Shown piece after piece: positions 8,801 through 15,944 of a stretch of DNA of 64,000 nucleotides. The DNA is taken from NCBI RefSeq assembly GCF_002844375.1, contig NZ_CP024199.1, forward strand, positions 1,872,001-1,936,000. Direction: 5' to 3'. The notes under the pieces were generated by a model that made no database searches, was not told where the DNA came from, and saw only the letters and a list, made by a program, of their open reading frames with translations. This DNA is from Thalassospira marina (GTDB lineage Bacteria; Pseudomonadota; Alphaproteobacteria; Rhodospirillales; Thalassospiraceae). The position numbers and the translations under genes were made by a program. The number at the start of each line of letters is the position of its first letter. Position 1 is the stretch's first letter.

Positions 8801-8880
8801 GTGTCCGATCAATTGATCGTGGCACATCTCCCCCAAGAGAAAAGTATACTGGCCGCGCCTTATGGTGCGGCCATTTTTTT
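8801..8880 (+). ncRNA. Probable CRP-activated small RNA (about 80 nt)
   Basis: No open frame fits here, but the layout is that of an enterobacterial-style sRNA. A 5' hairpin (8801-8825, GTGTC/CGATC stem, AATT loop, one bulged U) starts at the predicted start site. A single-stranded stretch follows with TCTCCCCC at 8827-8834, which could pair with Shine-Dalgarno sequences. Then comes a 9-bp GC-rich terminator stem (GGCCGCGCC, 8851-8859; GGTGCGGCC, 8864-8872) followed by seven T. The CRP box sits at the right distance upstream. The boundaries are inferred and I do not recognise a known family. Confidence 0.5.
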
Positions 8881-9045
8881 GTTGCTGTCGCGGCACCACT
8901 GCCGACATAGGTGCTGTCTTTTGCGGCTGTGACAGGCCGGTTTTTGTTTTCACGTTAAAATTGAAACTGCACACGCCATCAAATGGTTCATGTTTTACGC
9001 AAACGGTTTTAGGATGCGGGGCGATTTGAACAAGGGTGATGTGAA

Positions 9046-9447
9046 ATGCGTATGTCGATAGGACTGGCCGGGTTAAGTGGCATGGTTGCCGTGGCGTTGG
9101 GGGCCTTTGCGGCCCATGGCATGGCGGGCGAGGATATGGCCTATGCCCGTGAACTGGTTGAAAAAGGTGCGCATTACCAGTTGGTGCATGCTGTTGCCAT
9201 TGTCGCCGTCGCGGTCTTTGCGCTGGTTCGCCCCAATATCCGCCTGCTGGCATTTGCCAATGCGGCCTTTTTGCTGGGCACGCTGTTATTTTGTGGTTCT
9301 CTTTATGCCATCGCCTTTAGCAATATTCGTGCATTTGGCATGGTTGCACCGCTGGGCGGCATCAGTTTCATGGCTGGCTGGCTGATGGTGGCGATTGCCG
9401 GTTTCAAGGCTGTTCCTGTCCATGGCGCACTGGATGACGCTGCGTAA
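9046..9447 (+). CDS. DUF423 family inner-membrane protein (YgdD-like)
   Basis: 133-residue protein with four predicted membrane helices. The family signature GLSGMVAVALGAFAAHG is near the N-terminus and FCGSLYAIAFSN and APLGGISFMAGW come later. AAGGGTGATG lies just before the ATG. DUF423 proteins are widespread in proteobacteria without an assigned biochemical role. It follows the small-RNA terminator, so it needs its own promoter within 8881-9045; no clear one is seen. Confidence 0.88.
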   Translation: MRMSIGLAGLSGMVAVALGAFAAHGMAGEDMAYARELVEKGAHYQLVHAVAIVAVAVFALVRPNIRLLAFANAAFLLGTLLFCGSLYAIAFSNIRAFGMVAPLGGISFMAGWLMVAIAGFKAVPVHGALDDAA

Positions 9448-9448
9448 C

Positions 9449-9719
9449 CTAAAGCCCTTTGCCCTTAATCAGGTTCATTTTGTTTCATTTCAGCGTGTTT
9501 TCTGGCAAGGCACATCGCGCAGCGCGATGCGGTGTATCGGGCAAGTGATGTAACACAGCCAGAAGCCGCCGAAATGAAACCCTTTTGGGGCCGCTGTCAT
9601 TTGTCGCCCTGCTACGTCGAAATCCTTGGCCGTAAAACCATTACGCCCTGCGGACTTCTCCTTGCCGGGCAACAAATGACAGCGGCAAAATGAGCCTGAT
9701 TAAGGGCAATGGGCTTTAA
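9449..9719. repeat. Nested foldback (inverted-repeat) element
   Basis: 34-bp terminal inverted repeats at 9449-9482 and 9686-9719 match at 31 of 34 positions. Inside are two further lobes. 9483-9495 pairs with 9567-9579 (12/13), enclosing 9500-9506/9558-9564 and a perfect 8-bp hairpin at 9513-9529. 9590-9609 pairs with 9667-9686 (19/20). The whole 271 bp can therefore fold into a stem with two arms. No transposase gene is present. It looks like a MITE-type or structured intergenic repeat inserted between the DUF423 gene and rpmG. A 61-codon frame inside it is probably fortuitous. Confidence 0.75.
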
Positions 9720-9792
9720 CGCGGCGTTCTGCTAACCCTGCCTATGGTGGCGACTGTGGGCAGGGCACAGGACACACGGCATTTTCAGGCAT

Positions 9793-9829
9793 AAAAAAGA
9801 CGTGATCCGATAACGGGTCACGTCTTTTA
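9793..9829 (-). terminator. Intrinsic terminator of rpmG
   Basis: AAAAGACGTGA pairs with TCACGTCTTTT, and on the minus strand a T-rich run follows. It lies about 40 bp after the rpmG stop. Confidence 0.85.
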
Positions 9830-9866
9830 AATTCGGGTAATCCAGTTGTCCCAAGGGACAAGTAGA

Positions 9867-10034
9867 TTACTTCATTTTCGCTTCTTTGAACTCGACATGC
9901 TTGCGCACGACCGGGTCATATTTGCGAAACGAGAATTTCTCGGTGGTATTCCGCGGGTTCTTCTTAACAACGTAGAAGTAACCGGTGTCTGCGGTGCTTA
10001 CCAACTTAACGAGGATCGAAGCGGGCTTCGCCAT
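9867..10034 (-). CDS. rpmG: 50S ribosomal protein L33
   Basis: 55-residue basic protein translated from the ATG at 10034: MAKPASILVKLVSTADTG, then YFYVVKKNPRN and KYDPVVRKHVEFKEAKMK before TAA. This is the bacterial L33 sequence, at the family's normal length. It lacks the two CXXC pairs of the zinc-binding form, so it is the zinc-independent (C-) type. The gene has its own terminator. It is 94 bp downstream of the S41 protease gene on the same strand. Confidence 0.96.
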   Translation of the reverse strand: MAKPASILVKLVSTADTGYFYVVKKNPRNTTEKFSFRKYDPVVRKHVEFKEAKMK

Positions 10035-10128
10035 GTCTCTGCATCCTGTATTCAGGTGTGTCTTAGGCGGCGGAACATAAAGAATATGGCCGCAGTGTCA
10101 ACCCATATTGGAGCATTTTTCCGCTTTT

Positions 10129-11760
10129 TTAGTCGATTGTTTGCGCAGCAACGGTTTGAAGGGTGCTTTGCTGGCGAAAATAGCCATAGGCAGCCGGGTT
10201 TTTGATGACTTCAAGCGCCACATCCACATCATATTTGTCGGTGCCATAGCTGGGAGGGCAGGCGCGGCGCAGGGCAGCACGGCTCGATTCATTTTTGAAA
10301 TCAACCGTTCGCCAGGCCTGCATGGTCTCAGCCAGCGCGTTTTTATCGTCCATGGCATGACTGATCAGTTGTTGCGGGGAATGATCGCCAATTTCCGATG
10401 TGCAGATTGCCGGGTGCAAACCGATTCGATCAAACGTGTAACCCGAAGGTGCAATCAGGCGTGACCAGGTAAAGGTAATGGTCCCCTGATTTTTCAGATC
10501 GTTAATCGCCTGAACCGACCCTTTGCCAAAGCTGGTAGAGCCGACCAGCACTGCCCGCCCGCGATCCTGCAGCGAGGCCGCGACAAGTTCGGCCGAGGAT
10601 GCCGTGCGCCCGTTAATCAGCACAACAAGGGGCAGGCCATTGGTAAAATCGCGATCATCGGATGTGAAAATATGCTTGGCCGCGGGCACGCGGGTAATGG
10701 TGGTGCCAATCGGCCCGCTGGTTAAAAAAGCATCGGCAACCGACACGCCCTGATTAAGCAACCCGCCACGATTACCACGCAAATCCAGAATAACACCGAC
10801 CAGCGGTCCGGCAGACCATATTTTGGCATCGGCAATAGCCTGGTCGATTTCGGCAGCGGTATCATTGTTGAAACTGCGGACTTCAACAATCAGCACGTTA
10901 TTGCGGATTTCCGGAAACACGGTACGCGCAATGATGCGTTCACGCGGGACTTCCAGCCGACGCACCAGGCTTGACCCGGTCGGGTTGATTTCAAGTACGG
11001 CAATGCTGTCAGGCGCGCCTTTCAGGCGGTCAATGACCTCAAGCTGGCTGCGATTATAAAGGTCGGTGCCATCCACACTGATGATCTGGTCGCCGGGATG
11101 AATGCCATATTTAAGGGCCGGGGCATTTTCGGTGATTTTTTTGACAACCGGGTAGCCGGTGCCTGCAATCAGATCAACGCCGATGCCGATATATCCTTCG
11201 CGGCGATCTCGCGAAATTTCGGCGCGATTGGGGTTTTCATAACGGCTATAGGGATCAAGCCCTTCTATCGCACCGGCAATAACCCGCGACTGGATTTCAA
11301 GGGCGCTGGCCTGGCGCAATGCGGGTGAATAAACCCGGTAGGTGCGCAGGCTGTCCATCACCAGTGCCGCCCAGATATCGGCATGGATATGGCCGTTTTC
11401 ATCAGCGGTTTCATCATCGTCAGGCAGGGGAAGGGTGACGACAGTATCTTTGCCATAACGTGCTAGAATATCGTCAGGCGTCAGGCTTACCGATATTTCC
11501 GGGTCAATGGCTTCCAGCCCCTCGATCGCCTTGATGGTTAGCTGTTCGGGCAATAGCGGGTCAATATAGCGATTACCCAGCAAACCAATCGCCTGGGAGA
11601 TGACGGCTTCGGTTGCGTCATCGTCACTGTCCGTCAGGGTAACGGGGGAACGCGGGGCGCAGGACGACAGAAAGAACAGGGCAAGGCCCATCGGGGCGAT
11701 AACGGATTTGACGAAGCCGGCCCCTTTGGGTGTGAACCGGCGGCAGTGCCCTTCTATCAT
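10129..11760 (-). CDS. S41-family C-terminal processing peptidase, lipoprotein
   Basis: 543-residue Ctp-like serine protease. The N-terminus has a hydrophobic core followed by LSSC, a lipobox, so it is predicted to be a periplasm-facing lipoprotein. A PDZ domain follows (YIGIGVDLIAGTGYPVV to GDQIISVDG). The catalytic region has the nucleophile serine in GRTASSAELVAAS and the general-base lysine in TSFGKGSVQ. A GTG start at 11802 is possible, but the ATG at 11760 places the signal sequence better. Family members trim C-termini of envelope proteins. The closing 90 residues are not conserved features I recognise. Confidence 0.86.
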   Translation of the reverse strand: MIEGHCRRFTPKGAGFVKSVIAPMGLALFFLSSCAPRSPVTLTDSDDDATEAVISQAIGLLGNRYIDPLLPEQLTIKAIEGLEAIDPEISVSLTPDDILARYGKDTVVTLPLPDDDETADENGHIHADIWAALVMDSLRTYRVYSPALRQASALEIQSRVIAGAIEGLDPYSRYENPNRAEISRDRREGYIGIGVDLIAGTGYPVVKKITENAPALKYGIHPGDQIISVDGTDLYNRSQLEVIDRLKGAPDSIAVLEINPTGSSLVRRLEVPRERIIARTVFPEIRNNVLIVEVRSFNNDTAAEIDQAIADAKIWSAGPLVGVILDLRGNRGGLLNQGVSVADAFLTSGPIGTTITRVPAAKHIFTSDDRDFTNGLPLVVLINGRTASSAELVAASLQDRGRAVLVGSTSFGKGSVQAINDLKNQGTITFTWSRLIAPSGYTFDRIGLHPAICTSEIGDHSPQQLISHAMDDKNALAETMQAWRTVDFKNESSRAALRRACPPSYGTDKYDVDVALEVIKNPAAYGYFRQQSTLQTVAAQTID

Positions 11761-11970
11761 AGTGGTCAGATGTCCTGTGTGCCTTGCGGTTCGGTCAATC
11801 ACGCGCTGTATGTGAAGCAGCGATTTTAGGCATCATATGCCAAAAAAGCCGCCTACGGCACGGATATTTCAAAGATTTTTTTAATTCGAAATCATCACAA
11901 AACCATTCGCGCCACATGAGCGGGCCTTTCTGCCCATCAGCCTGTAATTGCAGCGATCCGCATGGCAGGC

Positions 11971-12372
11971 TTAACCGCGAATACCCATTGCCCATTGCAC
12001 GCCCAAAACACCACCCTTGATAAAGGGCAAAAGTGCCAGTGTCAGAAACAGTGTCACGGGGATCCAGATACCCAGTTGCAATTCAAGCGACGGGCTGCCT
12101 GATTGTTCAACGGCCAGTGCGCCGGGCACAACAATATGGCCAACAATAAAGATGGTAAAATAGGGCGGGGCATCATCACAGCGATATTCGCCCAGCTTAT
12201 GGTCGCAACAGTCGCAGGTTTCGCGAATTTTCAGATAGCCGCTAAAAGCAAGGCCATGACCGCAATTGGGGCATTTGCGCCGCAAGCCACGCCGCAGGCC
12301 GGTAAAAAACCGCGATGCCCCGGATTCCGCCGGATATTCGGTGGCATGGTCATGTTCGCCTGCATTGGTCAT
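11971..12372 (-). CDS. DUF983 family protein
   Basis: 133-residue protein. A short polar N-terminus is followed by GLRRGLRRKCPNCGHGLAFSGYLK and ETCDCCDHKLGEYRCDDAPPY, giving two cysteine pairs (CPNC, CDCC) that probably bind zinc. Two membrane helices follow, and the C-terminus is short. This matches DUF983 in length and motif order; the family has no established function. It is divergent from the Hpt gene, with 200 bp between them. Confidence 0.88.
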   Translation of the reverse strand: MTNAGEHDHATEYPAESGASRFFTGLRRGLRRKCPNCGHGLAFSGYLKIRETCDCCDHKLGEYRCDDAPPYFTIFIVGHIVVPGALAVEQSGSPSLELQLGIWIPVTLFLTLALLPFIKGGVLGVQWAMGIRG

Positions 12373-12572
12373 AAATGCTGTCCCTGACTGTCCAAACTTG
12401 CATGCATATGGGAATGATCACTTTTTTAACAATCCACCCTGCAAATTTAATGCACACGGATGGCGGCAAGTATATGTATGCTTGAAACAGCGCTATCATC
12501 AGGGGGATACCCGTGATCGGCAAGCGTTTTTAAGTGTTCTGACGATGCCACAGACAGATTCAGGAGCCTTCC

Positions 12573-13361
12573 ATGGACAATGCTGACGATATCATCTCGC
12601 GGCTGAAGCAGGACTTCATCGAAGACACCATTGACCGTGTTGACCGGATTGAAACAACCATTGACCGTGTTGCGGGCCACATGGATGACGCATCAGCCGG
12701 TATTGCCGAATTACGGCGCGAAGCCCACACCGTAAAGGGTTTGGCGGGTTCTTTCGGGTTTCCGCTGGTGGGGGCGATTGCACATCGCCTGGAAGATTAC
12801 ATCGCCGATCTGACCGAGATTGATGATTTGCAGGCGGCATCGCTGGTCGATTTTACCACCTGGATTCGCGAAATCGTCGAAAGTGGCACCAACCCCGCCG
12901 CCGAGGAAGAAATTCGCATCCTGCGTTCGCTGCCGTCACCCAGTGCATCGGGCAGCAGCAAGGATGCAACACCCGGTGTTGCCGCAAACCGCAGCAGCCA
13001 GCAGGAAGTGCTGATTGTAACGGCAACGGCTGTTCAGGCGCATTTCCTGCAGCGCGAATTGCGTGAACGCGGATATCGCACCATTGCGGCACGTTCGGCG
13101 GTTGAGGCGTTTCAAACCGTGGTGCAGTCGCGCCCAGATGCGATTATTTCGGCTGCTGTGCTTGACGGGCTTAGCGGGATTGAACTTATCCGTGCCCTTT
13201 CGGCCATGAAAACCCTGCAGGGTAAACCCCTTGGCCTGTTAACCAGTTTTGATGCCAGCCACCCGGACCTTGAAGGTTTGCCATCCAATGTTACCGTGAT
13301 TACCAATCGCGGGCGCGAAACGGCGGAACATTTGGTGAAGTTTATTGAAACGCTGGGATGA
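12573..13361 (+). CDS. Hpt phosphotransfer protein with degenerate receiver domain
   Basis: 262-residue signalling protein. The N-terminal four-helix Hpt domain carries the phosphoacceptor histidine in REAHTVKGLAGSFGF (near residue 53), with KGLAGS typical of CheA/Hpt domains. After a Ser/Ala-rich linker (about 120-145), residues 147-262 have the alternating pattern of a response-regulator receiver (QEVLIVTATAVQAHFLQREL, then PDAIISAAVLDGLSGIEL). The acidic pair after beta-1 is replaced by T/A, and the phosphoacceptor aspartate aligns with alanine. It is thus a pseudo-receiver. AGGAGCC precedes the ATG. No kinase or other two-component gene is adjacent. Confidence 0.78.
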   Translation: MDNADDIISRLKQDFIEDTIDRVDRIETTIDRVAGHMDDASAGIAELRREAHTVKGLAGSFGFPLVGAIAHRLEDYIADLTEIDDLQAASLVDFTTWIREIVESGTNPAAEEEIRILRSLPSPSASGSSKDATPGVAANRSSQQEVLIVTATAVQAHFLQRELRERGYRTIAARSAVEAFQTVVQSRPDAIISAAVLDGLSGIELIRALSAMKTLQGKPLGLLTSFDASHPDLEGLPSNVTVITNRGRETAEHLVKFIETLG

Positions 13362-13410
13362 TTTTCCGCGGCAATCAATGCTTTGTGCTGGTTTTTGAAC
13401 TCTAAAAGAT

Positions 13411-13440
13411 AAAACCCCGCATTAATCGATGCGGGGTTTT
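13411..13440. terminator. Bidirectional intrinsic terminator (Hpt / rnr)
   Basis: AAAACCCCGCAT and ATGCGGGGTTTT form a perfect 12-bp stem between the converging Hpt (+) and rnr (-) genes. Confidence 0.9.
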
Positions 13441-13471
13441 GTCGTTATCGCTTCCTGCCTGATGTTAACGG

Positions 13472-15862
13472 TCAGGATGATTTGGGCGGATTGGCCGCAC
13501 GGTTGGCAGCGCGCAATTTACGCTGTTTTTTCGGCGTGGTTTTTTTGCCGGCCGATTTTTTACCATCGGCTTTTTTGGCACTGGCACGAAAACCGGGTTT
13601 GGCACCGTGGCGGTCATTGCGTTCGCCGGGGCTGCGTTTGCCACGCGGCGGGCCGGTGCGGCGGCCACGCGGGCGTTCGATCAAGTCACGCGCGGTAATA
13701 TCGGCATGATCCGCCAGACGCAGCGATAGAGACCCGGTTGCGGCATCGGCATCGGCGACACGCACAACAACGTCATCACCCAGACGGAAGGTCTTGCCGC
13801 GATTTTCACCAACCAGACAATGATTGATTGCGTCATGGACGTAATAATCATCGGGCAGGGTGCTGATCGGCACCAAGCCATCGGCCCCGGTTTCATGCAG
13901 TGTCACAAACAGGCCAAAATGCGTGACGCTGGAAATTTTGCCCGGCAGCTCGGCCCCGACGCGATCGGCCATATAGGCGGCCACGTAGCGGTCAACCGAA
14001 TCACGTTCTGCCATGGCAGCACGGCGTTCAGTGCCGGAAATATCTTCGCCAAGCTGTTCAAACCGTTCGCCATCCTGCGGGCGCAACGCGCCTTCACCCA
14101 GATGCAAACCAGCAATCAGCGCGCGATGCACCAGAAGGTCGGCATAACGGCGGATCGGCGATGTGAAATGGGCATAACGGTTCAGCGCTAGGCCAAAATG
14201 GCCGATATTATCGGGGCTATACATGGCTTGGGACTGGCTGCGCAAAACCACCGTGTTGATCAGTTCGGCTTCTGGCGTGTCTTTGGCCAGTTGCAAAATC
14301 TGGTTGAAATCACGGGGTTTCACAACCGAACCCGGACGCAGGTTATAGCCTGCACCTTCAAGAAACTCGCGCAATGCTTCCAGCTTTTCTTCGCTGGGTG
14401 CATCGTGGATACGGTACATGCAGGGCTGTTTCAGGCGTTCAAGTTCTTCGGCTGCACACACATTGGCCGCGATCATGAATTCTTCAATCAGCTTGTGGCT
14501 GTCAAAGCGTGCGCGCGGGGCAACAGCAATGATTTCACCCTTGGCATTCAGCTCGATCTTGCGTTCCGGCACGTCAAGTTCCAGAACACCGCGTTTTTCA
14601 CGTGCGGTAAGAAAGGCGTTATAGGCGCCATAAAGCGGGCGGATCACCGTATCAAGCAGCGGTGCGGTGATGTCGTCAGGCGTGCCATCCATTGCGCGCT
14701 GCACCTGGTTATAGGTCAGGCGTGCGGCAGAATTCATCATGCCACGGCAAAATTTGTGCCGCAGTTTCTGGCCCTTGGCATTCAGCCACATTTCAACGGC
14801 CATACAGCCGCGATCTTCGTGCGGGACCAGCGAACACCAGCCGTTTGAAAGCTCGAACGGCAGCATGGGTACAACGCGATCAGGGAAATAGCAGCTATTG
14901 CCGCGTTTCACTGCTTCACGGTCAAGGGCATCGTCGGGGCGCACATACCAGGACACATCGGCAATCGCCACCATGACATGCCAGCCACCGGGATTTTCCG
15001 GGTCACTATCGGCTTCGGCCCATACGGCATCGTCAAAATCGCGCGCATCTTCGCCGTCAATGGTGACAAGCGGGATTTCGCGCAGATCTGTGCGGTTGCC
15101 CATTGGTGTTGCCTTGGATTCCCGCGCCTGAAGTTCGACTTCGGGCGGAAATTCAAACGGGATACCACGGGCATGAATGGCAACCAGGCTGATGGATTTG
15201 GGTTCGTTGATATTCCCCAGAACCTCGACAATCCGGCCTTTGCGCAGGCCAAAATGTTTGCCCGGCAGAAGTTCCGTCAGCACAAGTGCACCAGTCTCAA
15301 GGCCAGGATGGTCATCTAACGGCACGGCGATTTCGCCGCTATCCTTGCGGTCGGTCGGAACAACACGGCCTTCGCGCTGATTGGGGCGGAAAATGCCCAA
15401 AATGCGCTGCGGGCCACTGCCCAGCAGGCGCATAACGCTGGCGTCATAGGTGTTTTTGCCGGTGTAACGCAGCTTGGCAAGGATCTTGTCGCCAATGCCA
15501 GGCGCGCTGGGGCCGTTGCTGCCACGCCGTGATGATTTCACGTAAATGACAGGCGGGTCATAGGGCTCGTTCCAGATATTCGGCCGTGCCAGGACTTCGC
15601 CATGTTCGTCCAGCCCGGTGATTTCAAGTACTTCGACCGGGGGCAGGCGACCGGGTTTGTTAAACCGTTTGCGTCCGGCAACGACGTCCCCCCCGAATTT
15701 CAAATCCTTGAGCATCTTTTTAAGTTCGATCTTGGCCGCGCCACGGATATTGAAAGCGCGGGCAATTTCGCGCTTTCCAACCGGCGTCGGGCTCATCTCG
15801 ACAAATTCAAGGATCTGCTCTTTGGTCGGGAAGGGAATGTTATCTTCGTTATTGTTCGCCAA
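13472..15862 (-). CDS. rnr: Ribonuclease R
   Basis: 796-residue RNase II/RNB-superfamily 3'-5' exoribonuclease that degrades structured RNA. An N-terminal winged helix (FPTKEQILEFVEMSP) and cold-shock domains come first. The RNB catalytic domain contains TIDGEDARDFDDAVWAE, with the metal-binding aspartates. An S1 domain (ELPGKISSVTHFGLFVTLHETGADGLV) follows, then a long basic tail (about 720-796). The frame opens with TTG at 15862, which has AAAGGA 11 bases upstream. No ATG lies closer to the family start, so a weak TTG start is likely. It is 83 bp downstream of topA on the same strand. Confidence 0.95.
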   Translation of the reverse strand: MANNNEDNIPFPTKEQILEFVEMSPTPVGKREIARAFNIRGAAKIELKKMLKDLKFGGDVVAGRKRFNKPGRLPPVEVLEITGLDEHGEVLARPNIWNEPYDPPVIYVKSSRRGSNGPSAPGIGDKILAKLRYTGKNTYDASVMRLLGSGPQRILGIFRPNQREGRVVPTDRKDSGEIAVPLDDHPGLETGALVLTELLPGKHFGLRKGRIVEVLGNINEPKSISLVAIHARGIPFEFPPEVELQARESKATPMGNRTDLREIPLVTIDGEDARDFDDAVWAEADSDPENPGGWHVMVAIADVSWYVRPDDALDREAVKRGNSCYFPDRVVPMLPFELSNGWCSLVPHEDRGCMAVEMWLNAKGQKLRHKFCRGMMNSAARLTYNQVQRAMDGTPDDITAPLLDTVIRPLYGAYNAFLTAREKRGVLELDVPERKIELNAKGEIIAVAPRARFDSHKLIEEFMIAANVCAAEELERLKQPCMYRIHDAPSEEKLEALREFLEGAGYNLRPGSVVKPRDFNQILQLAKDTPEAELINTVVLRSQSQAMYSPDNIGHFGLALNRYAHFTSPIRRYADLLVHRALIAGLHLGEGALRPQDGERFEQLGEDISGTERRAAMAERDSVDRYVAAYMADRVGAELPGKISSVTHFGLFVTLHETGADGLVPISTLPDDYYVHDAINHCLVGENRGKTFRLGDDVVVRVADADAATGSLSLRLADHADITARDLIERPRGRRTGPPRGKRSPGERNDRHGAKPGFRASAKKADGKKSAGKKTTPKKQRKLRAANRAANPPKSS

Positions 15863-15944
15863 GTTTGTGGCGTCCTTTCAAAATTCTTTGGCGGGCCGGA
15901 TGGTTCTTAACCGTTGATCCGGCCCGAAAAGGCAGGGCTGCCTT

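Noticed and set aside
9490..9675. 61-codon open frame on the minus strand inside the foldback element
   Set aside because: It is built from the inverted repeats and has no ribosome site, so it is treated as a by-product of the repeat.
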